Of a DNA stretch of 64,000 bases, positions 56,528-64,000 are shown piece by piece. A program made the position numbers and the translations under genes. Each line of letters opens with the position of its first letter. Within the stretch, counting starts at the first letter, position 1. Source of the DNA: Roseiarcus fermentans. Its GTDB lineage: Bacteria; Pseudomonadota; Alphaproteobacteria; Rhizobiales; Beijerinckiaceae. Location: the NCBI RefSeq assembly GCF_003315135.1, contig NZ_QNRK01000011.1:104822-168821 (forward strand), given 5' to 3'. Below the pieces are notes generated by a model. It did not search any database, was not told where the DNA came from, and worked only from the letters and a program-made list of their open reading frames with translations.

Positions 56528-59383
56528 ATGAAAGTCGTGATCGTCGAATCGCCCGCCAAGGCGAAGACCATCAACAAATACCTGGGCAAGGATTACGGGG
56601 TCTACGCCTCCTATGGCCACGTGCGCGACCTCACGGCCAAGGACGGCTCAGTCGACCCGGAAGACGATTTCGCCATGCGCTGGGAAGTCGACGCCAAGTC
56701 GGCCAAGCGGATGAGCGACATCGGCGCCGCGGTGAAGGACGCCGAGCGGGTGATCCTGGCCACCGACCCTGACCGCGAGGGCGAGGCGATCTCGTGGCAT
56801 ATCCACGAGATCCTCAAGAACAAGCGGCTGCTCAAGGACAAGCGCGTCGACCGGGTGGTGTTCAACGCCGTGACCAAGGACGCGGTGCAGGAGGCGATGC
56901 GCAACCCGCGCGAAATCGATGGGGCGCTGGTCGACGCCTACCGCGCCCGCCGCGCGCTCGACTATCTCGTCGGCTTCACGTTGTCTCCGGTGCTATGGCG
57001 AAAGCTCCCCGGCGCCCGCTCGGCGGGCCGTGTGCAGTCGGTCGCGCTGCGCCTCGTGTGCGACCGCGAGGTCGAGATCGAGAAGTTCGTGGCGCGCGAA
57101 TACTGGTCGATCGTCGCCCATCTGAGGACCGAGGCCCAGGCCGCTTTCTCGGCCCGCCTCGTCGGCGCCGACGGCAAGAAGATCAGCCGCCTCGACATCG
57201 GCTCGGGCGAAGAGGCGCGCGCCTTCGAAGCCGCGCTCGAACAGGCGAAGTTCTCGGTCGCCGCGATCGAATCGAAGCCGCTCAAGCGCCACCCCTGGCC
57301 GCCGTTCACCACCTCGACCCTGCAGCAGGAGGCCTCGCGCAAGCTCGGCATGGCGCCGGCCCGCACCATGCAGATCGCCCAGCGGCTCTATGAAGGCGTC
57401 GACGTCGGCGACGGCCCGGTCGGCCTCATCACCTACATGCGCACCGACGGCGTCGACCTCGCCCCCGAGGCGGTCGCGGCGGCGCGCAAGGTGATCGCCA
57501 AGGAGTTCGGCGACAATTACGTCCCCTCCGCGCCGCGAAAATACACCGCCAAGGCCAAGAACGCGCAGGAGGCGCACGAGGCGATCCGCCCGACCGAGAT
57601 GACGCGGCGCCCGCGCGACGTCGCCCGTCATCTCGAGCCCGAGCAGGCGAAGCTCTACGAACTGATCTGGACCCGCACCATCGCCTGCCAGATGGAGAGC
57701 GCCGAACTGGAACGCACCACCGTCGACATCCTCGCCGAGGCGGCGGGGCGAAAGCTCGACTTCCGCGCCACCGGCCAGGTCGTCCGCTTCCCCGGCTTTC
57801 TCGCGCTCTATCAAGAGGGCCGCGACGACGAGGAGGACGAGGACTCCGCCCGCCTGCCGCCGATGCGCCAGGGCGAGCGACTGGAAAAGGACCGGATCGA
57901 CACCAGCCAGCACTTCACCGAGCCGCCGCCGCGCTACACCGAGGCGACGCTGATCAAGCGCATGGAGGAGCTCGGCATCGGCCGCCCCTCCACCTACGCC
58001 TCGACGCTCGCGACGCTGCGCGACCGCGACTACGTGCGGCTGGAGAAGAAACGGCTGATCCCGGAGGACAAGGGCCGGCTGGTGACGGCCTTCCTCGAAT
58101 CGTTCTTTTCCAAATATGTCGAATACGATTTCACCGCCGGCCTCGAGGAGCAGCTCGACCAGGTGTCGAACCACGAGATGGACTGGAAGGAGCTGTTGCG
58201 CGCCTTCTGGAAGGATTTTTCCGGAGCGGTGGACGAGACCAAGGACCTGCGCACCACCCAGGTGCTCGACAGCCTCAACACCCTTCTCGGCCCGCACATC
58301 TTCCCCGACAAGGGCGCGGGCGTCGATCCGCGCCTCTGCCCGTCGTGCGGCAAGGGGCAATTGTCATTGAAGCTCGGCAAGTTCGGCGCCTTCATCGGCT
58401 GCGCCAACTATCCCGAATGCAAGTACACCCGCGTGCTGTCGCCGACCGGCGCCGAGAGCGGCGAGGGCGAGCGGCCGGGCGTGCGCGTGCTCGGACAGGA
58501 CCCCGACAGCGGCGACGAGATCAGCCTGCGCAACGGCCGCTTCGGCGAATACGTGCAGCAGGGCGAGGGCGAGAAGCCGAAGCGCTCGTCGCTGCCGAAG
58601 GGCCTGAAGCCCGACGACGTGACGCTCGAAAAGGCGCTCAAGCTCCTGTCGCTGCCGCGCGAGGTGGCGAAGCATCCCACCAGCGGCGATCCGATCCTCG
58701 CCGGCATCGGCCGCTACGGCGCCTACGTGCAGCATGGCAAGACCTACGCCAATCTCGGCCGCGACGACGACGTGCTGGAGATCGGCGCGAACCGCGCCAT
58801 CGACCTCATCGTCGCCAAGGAGAGCGGCGCCGGCGCGTCGCGCTTCGGCGCGGGCGCCGGGCGCGCGCTCGGCGATCACCCGGACGGCGGCGCGGTCAGC
58901 GTCAGGCAGGGCCGCTACGGCGCCTACGTCAGCCACGGCAAGGTCAACGCCACCTTGCCGAAGGGAACCGACCCCGCGAGCGTGACGCTGGACGAAGCGA
59001 TCGCCCACCTCAAGGCCAAGGCCGCTGGCGGCGGCGTGTCGGGCCGCCTCGTCGGCGACCATCCGGGCGGCGGGCCGGTGACCGTGCGCGAGGGCCGGTT
59101 CGGCCCCTATGTCAACTGGGGCAAGGTCAACGCCACCATCCCGAAGTCGATGTCGCCGGACTCGATTGCGCTCGACGAGGCGCTCGAACTGCTCGCAGAG
59201 CGCGAGGGCAAGCCTGCGCCCGTCGCGCGCAAGGCGCCGGAAAAGAAGGCGGAGACGACGAAGGCCGGGGCGAAGCCGGCGACGAAGACCGCCGCCGCCA
59301 AGCCGGCCGCCCCGGCCAAGGCGAAGGCGGCAAAGCCGCCGGCCGCCGGGACCGCGCCCAAGGCCCGGGCGAAGAAGACATAA
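56528..59383 (+). CDS. topA: DNA topoisomerase I
   Basis: 951-residue type IA topoisomerase relaxing negative supercoils. TOPRIM domain: VVIVESPAKAKTINKYLG, ATDPDREGEAISWHI (DxD, about residues 79-94). The active-site Tyr303 is in GLITYMRTDGVDLAP. One zinc-finger-like set, CPSCGKGQLSLKLGKFGAFIGCANYPEC, is followed by several repeats of the form GRYGAYVQHGKTYANL, GRYGAYVSHGKVNATLPKGT and GRFGPYVNWGKVNATIP, the C-terminal DNA-binding repeats. It ends in a Lys/Ala/Pro-rich tail (about 60 residues). The length fits alphaproteobacterial TopA. Confidence 0.97.
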   Translation: MKVVIVESPAKAKTINKYLGKDYGVYASYGHVRDLTAKDGSVDPEDDFAMRWEVDAKSAKRMSDIGAAVKDAERVILATDPDREGEAISWHIHEILKNKRLLKDKRVDRVVFNAVTKDAVQEAMRNPREIDGALVDAYRARRALDYLVGFTLSPVLWRKLPGARSAGRVQSVALRLVCDREVEIEKFVAREYWSIVAHLRTEAQAAFSARLVGADGKKISRLDIGSGEEARAFEAALEQAKFSVAAIESKPLKRHPWPPFTTSTLQQEASRKLGMAPARTMQIAQRLYEGVDVGDGPVGLITYMRTDGVDLAPEAVAAARKVIAKEFGDNYVPSAPRKYTAKAKNAQEAHEAIRPTEMTRRPRDVARHLEPEQAKLYELIWTRTIACQMESAELERTTVDILAEAAGRKLDFRATGQVVRFPGFLALYQEGRDDEEDEDSARLPPMRQGERLEKDRIDTSQHFTEPPPRYTEATLIKRMEELGIGRPSTYASTLATLRDRDYVRLEKKRLIPEDKGRLVTAFLESFFSKYVEYDFTAGLEEQLDQVSNHEMDWKELLRAFWKDFSGAVDETKDLRTTQVLDSLNTLLGPHIFPDKGAGVDPRLCPSCGKGQLSLKLGKFGAFIGCANYPECKYTRVLSPTGAESGEGERPGVRVLGQDPDSGDEISLRNGRFGEYVQQGEGEKPKRSSLPKGLKPDDVTLEKALKLLSLPREVAKHPTSGDPILAGIGRYGAYVQHGKTYANLGRDDDVLEIGANRAIDLIVAKESGAGASRFGAGAGRALGDHPDGGAVSVRQGRYGAYVSHGKVNATLPKGTDPASVTLDEAIAHLKAKAAGGGVSGRLVGDHPGGGPVTVREGRFGPYVNWGKVNATIPKSMSPDSIALDEALELLAEREGKPAPVARKAPEKKAETTKAGAKPATKTAAAKPAAPAKAKAAKPPAAGTAPKARAKKT

Positions 59384-59711
59384 CCGGCGCGGTCGGCGAC
59401 CAGAGCGCGCCGGCGCGGCCGAATACGCCTTTCGGGCGGTCCCGCCCGTTTGGGCGTCGGCCGCCGCCGTCTTTTTAGCCGGTATGAGGATTGGCCGCCC
59501 CGAGCCCGCGTGCGACCATTCGGGCAGGCGGTCCCCACGAGACCCCGCGGATTTCGACGCCCCAAAGCCGTTTTGACCGCCCCTTCCAGCGGGAAGGGAC
59601 TGTGGCCTGCTCCGTGGAGCCGGCCCTGCGGATTCTTGTCTTCGCGCTTGACGACGGGCCGGGCGGCCCGCCCCGGGTTTCCAGAGACCGCTTCCCGTTG
59701 AGGTGGCTGCC
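59384..59711. other. Intergenic region between topA and the Gly-rich PEP-CTERM array
   Basis: About 330 bases. A hairpin terminator (59433-59452) lies near the start. The rest has no recognised gene; it should hold the promoter for the first array gene. A weak ribosome binding site (GAGGTGG) precedes the ATG at 59712. Confidence 0.5.
59433..59452 (+). terminator. Likely terminator after topA
   Basis: A 7-bp inverted repeat CGGGCGG / CCGCCCG (59433-59439 and 59442-59448) with a 2-base centre followed by TTT, about 50 bases after the topA stop. Confidence 0.5.
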
Positions 59712-61484
59712 ATGTCGAAGGCGCTTTCCCGTTCGTTGCTGGCGCATTGCGCCGCGGCCGCTGCGCTGCCGCTGATCCTCGTCGCCGCGCAAGCCGAGGC
59801 GCGGGCGGCCATGGTCACCGTTCACGGCGCGAACGGCGCCAACGGCGCCAATGGCGTCGCCCCGCCGGGCCGCCCCGACGGGCGGCCGGGTGGACCCGGC
59901 CGGGCGGCGTCGGCGAGCGCCGGCAGTCGGTCGCCGACCCTGGGCGCGGCGACCAACACCGCGACGGCTGCGGGCGGGAACGGCGGGAAGGGCGGCGCCG
60001 CCGCCGACACCGGAACCGGCGGCGCCGGCGGCGCGGGCGGCGCGGCGAACGCGACGGCGGAGGCCGTCACGGTTTCCGCCCCAGCGGTGGCGGCCGCCGC
60101 CGCCACGGGCGGGGCGGGCGGCGCGGGCGGCGCGCCGCCGCCGCACAACCCCGAGGGGAAGCCCCCGAGCCTCAGCGGCCTCGGCGGCCCGGGCGGCGCA
60201 GGCGGGGCGGCGAACGCGACCGCTGCGGCGTCCTCGCTGAGCGCGGGCGCCGTCGCGTCGTCCGCCAACGCCACGGGCGGCGCGGGCGGCGCGAGCAGCC
60301 GCGCCTCGGTTCCGGGCGGCGCGGGCGGGTCGGGAAAGGTCGTCGCTTCGGGACGCTCCGGAACCGGCGCGGTCGCGGTTTCGGCGTCCCTCACGGGCGG
60401 CGCCGGCGGCGCCGGGTTTGGGACGAACGGCGGCCGGGGCGCGGCGGCCACGCTCGTCAACGCCGCGAGCGGATCCACGCGGGGAGCGTTGGCCCTCATG
60501 CAGACGGCCATCGGAGGCGCGGGCGGCAACGCCACCTATGCGAGCAAAGGCGGCGCCGGCGGCGCGGCGTCCTCGACTCTGAGCGTGCTCGGCAGTCCGG
60601 CGGCGAGCCTCGCCGTGGTCACGGCTGCGACCGGCGGCGCGGCGGGATGGGGCCTGGCCGGATCGGCGGCGGGCGCGGCCGGAAACGCGAGCGCCGACAG
60701 CGACGCGACCCTGAGCGGCTCGGGCCAGGTGTCGTCGACCGCGACCGCGACCGCGGGCGCATCCGGTTATCAGGCCCTGGTCGGCGGAGCGTCGGGCGCC
60801 GCCTCGGCGCACAGCCGGGCGGGAAACGCCGCTGGTTCCGTCGCCACCGCGGCGCAAGCCTCCGTGTCCGTGATCGGCGCCGACGACCCGGTCGCCAAGG
60901 CGGGCGCGGCGGTGGGCGCCGGTTCCGCGGCGCTCGTCCCGCTCGTGGCCGGTCAGGCGATCACCAACGCCATGCTGACGCCGGGCGGTCCGGCCATCGG
61001 GGTCGGCGCAATGTCGGGCGCGGCCGCGTGCTGCCAGAACCAGACCTTCACCGACACCGCGGACTTCACCTTCACCACCGGCGCCCGGGAAGGGCTGTCG
61101 CTGGCGATTCTCGGCAACACCGCCGCCGGGACCGGCCTCGGCGCCATGAGCTTCGAGGTCACGGTCGACGGGCGCGTGGCGGTCGACGAAACGTTCACGT
61201 CGCTGACCGCGGCGGAGCGCTTCTTCTCGCCGCGCACGCTCGGACTCGGCGTCGTCGGACGCGGCAGCCAGACGGTCGACGTCAGCTACGCCATCACGAC
61301 CGGCGCCGACAGCGATCTCAATGGCTTCGGCTTCGATTTCCGAGTCCAGGATCCCCCCGTCCCGGAACCCGCGACCTGGGCGATGATGCTGCTCGGGTTC
61401 GCCGGTCTCGGCTACGCCGGTTATCTGAGATCGTCGACCGTTCGCCGGTCGAATTCGTTCGCTCCGTCCACGCCGAACGACTGA
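59712..61484 (+). CDS. Giant Gly/Ala-rich PEP-CTERM protein, array member 1
   Basis: 590 residues from ATG 59712. A signal peptide ends near EARAA. NGANGANG and GPGRAAS blocks start the mature part. Residues about 75-400 are built from TGGAGGAGG-type blocks alternating with short Ser/Ala/Val/Thr strands (GAVAVSASLTGGAGGAGF). A conserved C-terminal domain (about 400-550) has AACCQNQTFTDTADFTF, EVTVDGRVAVDETFTSL and RFFSPRTLGLGVVGRGSQTV. The sorting tail is PEPATWAMMLLGFAGLG followed by Arg-rich residues. Function is unknown; an exported surface or matrix protein is inferred. Confidence 0.87.
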   Translation: MSKALSRSLLAHCAAAAALPLILVAAQAEARAAMVTVHGANGANGANGVAPPGRPDGRPGGPGRAASASAGSRSPTLGAATNTATAAGGNGGKGGAAADTGTGGAGGAGGAANATAEAVTVSAPAVAAAAATGGAGGAGGAPPPHNPEGKPPSLSGLGGPGGAGGAANATAAASSLSAGAVASSANATGGAGGASSRASVPGGAGGSGKVVASGRSGTGAVAVSASLTGGAGGAGFGTNGGRGAAATLVNAASGSTRGALALMQTAIGGAGGNATYASKGGAGGAASSTLSVLGSPAASLAVVTAATGGAAGWGLAGSAAGAAGNASADSDATLSGSGQVSSTATATAGASGYQALVGGASGAASAHSRAGNAAGSVATAAQASVSVIGADDPVAKAGAAVGAGSAALVPLVAGQAITNAMLTPGGPAIGVGAMSGAAACCQNQTFTDTADFTFTTGAREGLSLAILGNTAAGTGLGAMSFEVTVDGRVAVDETFTSLTAAERFFSPRTLGLGVVGRGSQTVDVSYAITTGADSDLNGFGFDFRVQDPPVPEPATWAMMLLGFAGLGYAGYLRSSTVRRSNSFAPSTPND

Positions 61485-61599
61485 TCGCCCGGCCGCCGTC
61501 ATCAGGGCCGCGCCGAACGACCGCGCCGGCGTTCGCCCGCCGACGCCCGCCTGTTCGGCCCGCGATCGGTTCACGACCGGTTCCGATCAGGAGGCCGCC

Positions 61600-63369
61600 A
61601 TGACGAAGACGCGCTCCGGTTCGTTCCTCGTGCAACTCGCGACGACCGCCGCGCTGCCGCTCGTCCTCGTCTGGCCCCAGGTCGGGCTCCGGGCGGAGGT
61701 CGTCATTATGAACGGCGTCAACGGCTCGAACGGCGCAAACGGCGTTCCGTCTCCGGGCAACCCCGACGGACAGCCGGGCGGCCCCGGAGGGCCGGCGACC
61801 GCCCTCGCAGGCGGTCGCTTCCCGACCGGCCGCGCGACGACCAATTCCGCCACGGCGACAGGCGGAAACGGCGGCGCAGGCGGCAATGCCGCCACGAACG
61901 GAACCGGCGGGGCGGGCGGCGCCGGCGGGGCCGCCTCCGCAAGCGCGACGACCGTCACGTTTTTCGGCGGAGCGGCGGCCGACGCAGCCGCGGCCGGCGG
62001 GAACGGCGGCGCCGGCGGCCTGCCTGCTCCGTCAACCGGGGGGCCGCCTCCGGCGCTCAGCGGGGGCAGCGGGGGTGGCGCAGGCGGCGCGGCCGATGCG
62101 TCGAGCGCGGCGTCCTCGCTCGGCAATGGCGCCGTGACGTCGTCCGCCAGCGCCACGGGCGGCGCGGGCGGCGCAAATTCCAGCGCCTCGGTTCCGGGCG
62201 GCGCGGGCGGGTCGGGCACGGCCGTCGCGTCGGGAAGCTCCGGAACGGGCGCGGTCGCGGTTTCGGCGTCCCTCACGGGCGGGGCCGGCGGCGCTGGTAA
62301 CGGCGCCCCTGGCGGCCCGGGCGCGGCGGCGGATCTCGACAACGCCGCGACTGGATCGACCCGGGGAACGTTGTCTCTCACGCAGACGGCGATCGCAGGC
62401 GCAGGCGGCAGCGCCGACATGGCCAATGCCGGCGCAGGCGGCGCGGCGTCCTCGACCCTGACCCTTCGCGGCGGTTCGGCGGCGCGGCTCGTCCTGACCA
62501 CGGTCGCGACCGGGGGCGCGGGCGGCGACGGGGGTGGTGGAGGGAGCGCGGGCGCGGCCGGAAACGCGAGCGCTGTCAGCGACGGCGCCTTGAATGGCTC
62601 AGGCCGGGTGTCGTCGACCGCGACCGCGACCGCCGGCGCATCCGGCGGCCAATTCCTTGCCGCCGGACCGTCTGGAGTCGCCTCCGCGCAAGGCGCGGCG
62701 GCTAACGTCGACGGTTCCGTCGCCGCCACCGCCGAGGCGGGAGTGTCGGAGACCGGCGCCGACGACCCCATCGCCGAGGCCGGCGCGACGGCGGGCGGCG
62801 GCTCCGCGGCGCTCGTCCCGCCGCTCGTGGCCGGTCAGGCGGTCGCCAACGCCGCGCTGACGCCGGGCGGTCCGGCCATCGGGGGCGGCGCGATGTCGGG
62901 CGCGGCCGCGTGCTGCGAGAACCAGACCTTCACCGACGCGGCGGACTTCACGTTTACCACCGCCGCGCGGGAAAGGCTGTCGCTGGCGATTCTCGGCCAG
63001 ACCGTCGCCGGAACCGGACTCGGCGCCATGAGCTTCGAGGTCACGGTCGACGGGCGCGTCGCGGTGGCGGAAACATTCACCTCGCTGAGCGCGGCGGAGC
63101 GCTTCTTCTCGCCGCGCACGCTCAATCTCGGCGTCGTTGGACGCGGAAGCCAGACGGTCGACGTAGCGTACGCGATCACCACGGGCGCCTTCAACGACAC
63201 GCTCAACGGCTTCGGCTTCGATTTCACGGTGCGGGATCCCCCCGTCCCGGAACCCGCGACCTGGGCGATGATGCTGCTCGGGTTCGCCGCGCTCGGCTAT
63301 GCCGGATACCTGAGATCGTCGACCCTTCGCCGGTCGAATGTGTTCGTTCTGTCCACGCCGGGCGACTGA
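61600..63369 (+). CDS. Giant Gly/Ala-rich PEP-CTERM protein, array member 2
   Basis: 589 residues, a close paralogue of member 1 in length and plan. Signal peptide MTKTRSGSFLVQLATTAALP to about LRAE, NGSNGANGV opening, then repeated ATGGNGGAGG, NGTGGAGGAGGAASAS and VSASLTGGAGGAGN blocks. The C-terminal domain has the vicinal Cys pair in AACCENQTFTDAADFTF and AVAETFTSLSAAERFF. The sorting tail is VPEPATWAMMLLGFAALG. CAGGAGGCC lies 5 bases before the ATG. The upstream 115 bases closely match the spacer before member 3, so gene and leader were duplicated as one unit of about 1.89 kb. Confidence 0.9.
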   Translation: MTKTRSGSFLVQLATTAALPLVLVWPQVGLRAEVVIMNGVNGSNGANGVPSPGNPDGQPGGPGGPATALAGGRFPTGRATTNSATATGGNGGAGGNAATNGTGGAGGAGGAASASATTVTFFGGAAADAAAAGGNGGAGGLPAPSTGGPPPALSGGSGGGAGGAADASSAASSLGNGAVTSSASATGGAGGANSSASVPGGAGGSGTAVASGSSGTGAVAVSASLTGGAGGAGNGAPGGPGAAADLDNAATGSTRGTLSLTQTAIAGAGGSADMANAGAGGAASSTLTLRGGSAARLVLTTVATGGAGGDGGGGGSAGAAGNASAVSDGALNGSGRVSSTATATAGASGGQFLAAGPSGVASAQGAAANVDGSVAATAEAGVSETGADDPIAEAGATAGGGSAALVPPLVAGQAVANAALTPGGPAIGGGAMSGAAACCENQTFTDAADFTFTTAARERLSLAILGQTVAGTGLGAMSFEVTVDGRVAVAETFTSLSAAERFFSPRTLNLGVVGRGSQTVDVAYAITTGAFNDTLNGFGFDFTVRDPPVPEPATWAMMLLGFAALGYAGYLRSSTLRRSNVFVLSTPGD

Positions 63370-63491
63370 TCGCCCGGTCGCCGTCACGAGGGCCGCGCCG
63401 AACGACGGCGCCGGCGCGGCCGTTCGCCCGCCGACGCCCGCATGCTCGGCCCGCGATCGGTTCACGACCGGGTTCCGATGAGGAGGCCGCC

Positions 63492-64000
63492 ATGACCAAG
63501 ACGCGCTCCCGTTCGTTCCTCGTGCATCTCGCGGCGACCGCCGCGCTGCCGCTCGTCCTGGTCTGGCCCCAGGTCGGGGTCCGGGCGGAGGTCGTCATCG
63601 TGAGCGGCGCCAATGGCGCGAACGGCGCGAATGGCGTTCCGTCTCCGGGCAACCCCGATGGACAGCCGGGCGGTCCCGGAGGGCCGGCGACCGCCCTCGC
63701 CGGCGGTCGCTTCCCGAGCGGCCACGCGACGACCAATTCCGCGACGGCGACCGGCGGGAACGGCGGCGCGGGCGGCAATGCCGCCACGAATGGGACGGCC
63801 GGCGCGGCCGGCGCCGGCGGGGCCGCCTCCGCAAGGGCGACGACCGTCACGTTTTTCGGCGGAGCGGCGGCCGACGCCGCCGCGACCGGCGGGAACGGCG
63901 GCGCCGGCGGCCTGCCTGCTCCGGCGATTCCGATCTATCGCGACGCCGGGTCGAGCGGTTCGGGCGGAGCGGGCGGCGCGGCGAATGCGTCGAGCACGGC
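63492..64000 (+). CDS. Giant Gly/Ala-rich PEP-CTERM protein, array member 3, partial
   Basis: First 169 codons; the rest is beyond the window edge. Opens MTKTRSRSFLVHLAATAALP with the same signal peptide as member 2, then SGANGANGANGVPSPGNPDG and TATGGNGGAGG blocks. It is closer to member 2 than to member 1 in this part. The same GAGGAGGCC ribosome binding site precedes the ATG. It differs from member 2 at a short variable segment (APAIPIYRDAGSSGSGG, about residues 140-156), which hints at local sequence exchange. Confidence 0.88.
   Translation, partial: MTKTRSRSFLVHLAATAALPLVLVWPQVGVRAEVVIVSGANGANGANGVPSPGNPDGQPGGPGGPATALAGGRFPSGHATTNSATATGGNGGAGGNAATNGTAGAAGAGGAASARATTVTFFGGAAADAAATGGNGGAGGLPAPAIPIYRDAGSSGSGGAGGAANASST

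Noticed and set aside
59822..60535. Long antisense open frames in the Gly-rich array (Pro/Ala-rich)
   Set aside because: They are the mirror of GGC/GCG-rich codons in the real genes; no start signals or conserved domains.
59712..64000. Homology of the Gly-rich proteins to mycobacterial PE_PGRS
   Set aside because: No PE domain is present, and export and anchoring signals differ; the GGAGGAGG similarity is compositional.

Overview
The window is high-GC, densely coded DNA from an alphaproteobacterium, most likely of the order Hyphomicrobiales (Rhizobiales). Pointers are the icd / sppA / alaS / recA neighbourhood, a GTTC-N7-GTTC LexA box upstream of recA, a rhizobial LpcC-type core mannosyltransferase, a hopanoid gene (hpnE-like), a fused urease gamma/beta subunit and PEPxxWA-type sorting tails. 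The genus cannot be fixed from the sequence alone. No tRNA, rRNA, CRISPR array or intact transposase or integrase was seen.

Layout. 1-2788: sugar ABC transporter genes (RhaTPQ/Lsr type, minus strand), cut by the window edge. 3325-6131: LPS core glycosyltransferases. 6196-10329: small genes (DUF1269, two DUF488 paralogues, cupin, UPF0158, DUF4926). 10469-14811: urease genes ureD, ureAB and ureC, with a VapBC-like toxin-antitoxin pair and a ureB fragment wedged between ureAB and ureC. 14808-20015: a membrane glycosyltransferase, an O-antigen-ligase-like protein, a small regulated gene and hpnE. 20248-22310: GlcNAc kinase-like gene and nagA. 22318-36663: core housekeeping genes (oxidoreductase, lytic transglycosylase, icd, sppA, alaS, recA, alcohol dehydrogenase, cobS, aspartic protease). 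36647-37693: dusA.

37670-46883 looks like a genomic island of about 9.2 kb. It encodes hexuronate catabolism (GntR regulator, uxaA, an eda remnant, kdgK, exuT, uxaC, uxaB). It is bracketed by a 27-bp direct repeat: one copy lies in the 5' end of intact dusA and the other in an orphan dusA 5' end. Together the genes would import galacturonate/glucuronate and convert it to KDPG. The aldolase needed for the last step survives here only as a C-terminal stub.

47006-51304: transglutaminase, MarR / isochorismatase / AbrB-family transporter, pyrB. 51526-54287: three short PEP-CTERM exoproteins, with a pyrB fragment between the first and second. 54343-56401: DUF1810, an SDR enzyme, and a second toxin-antitoxin locus whose toxin is broken. 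56528-59383: topA. 59712-64000: a tandem array of at least three very Gly/Ala-rich PEP-CTERM proteins in units of about 1.89 kb, running off the window edge.

Recurring theme: accessory modules lie next to intact housekeeping genes (ureAB, pyrB, dusA), with a diverged fragment of the same gene on the far side. This footprint suggests repeated insertion or recombination. A dispersed repeat with GGTAACTCCCAA-type inverted ends occurs at least three times.
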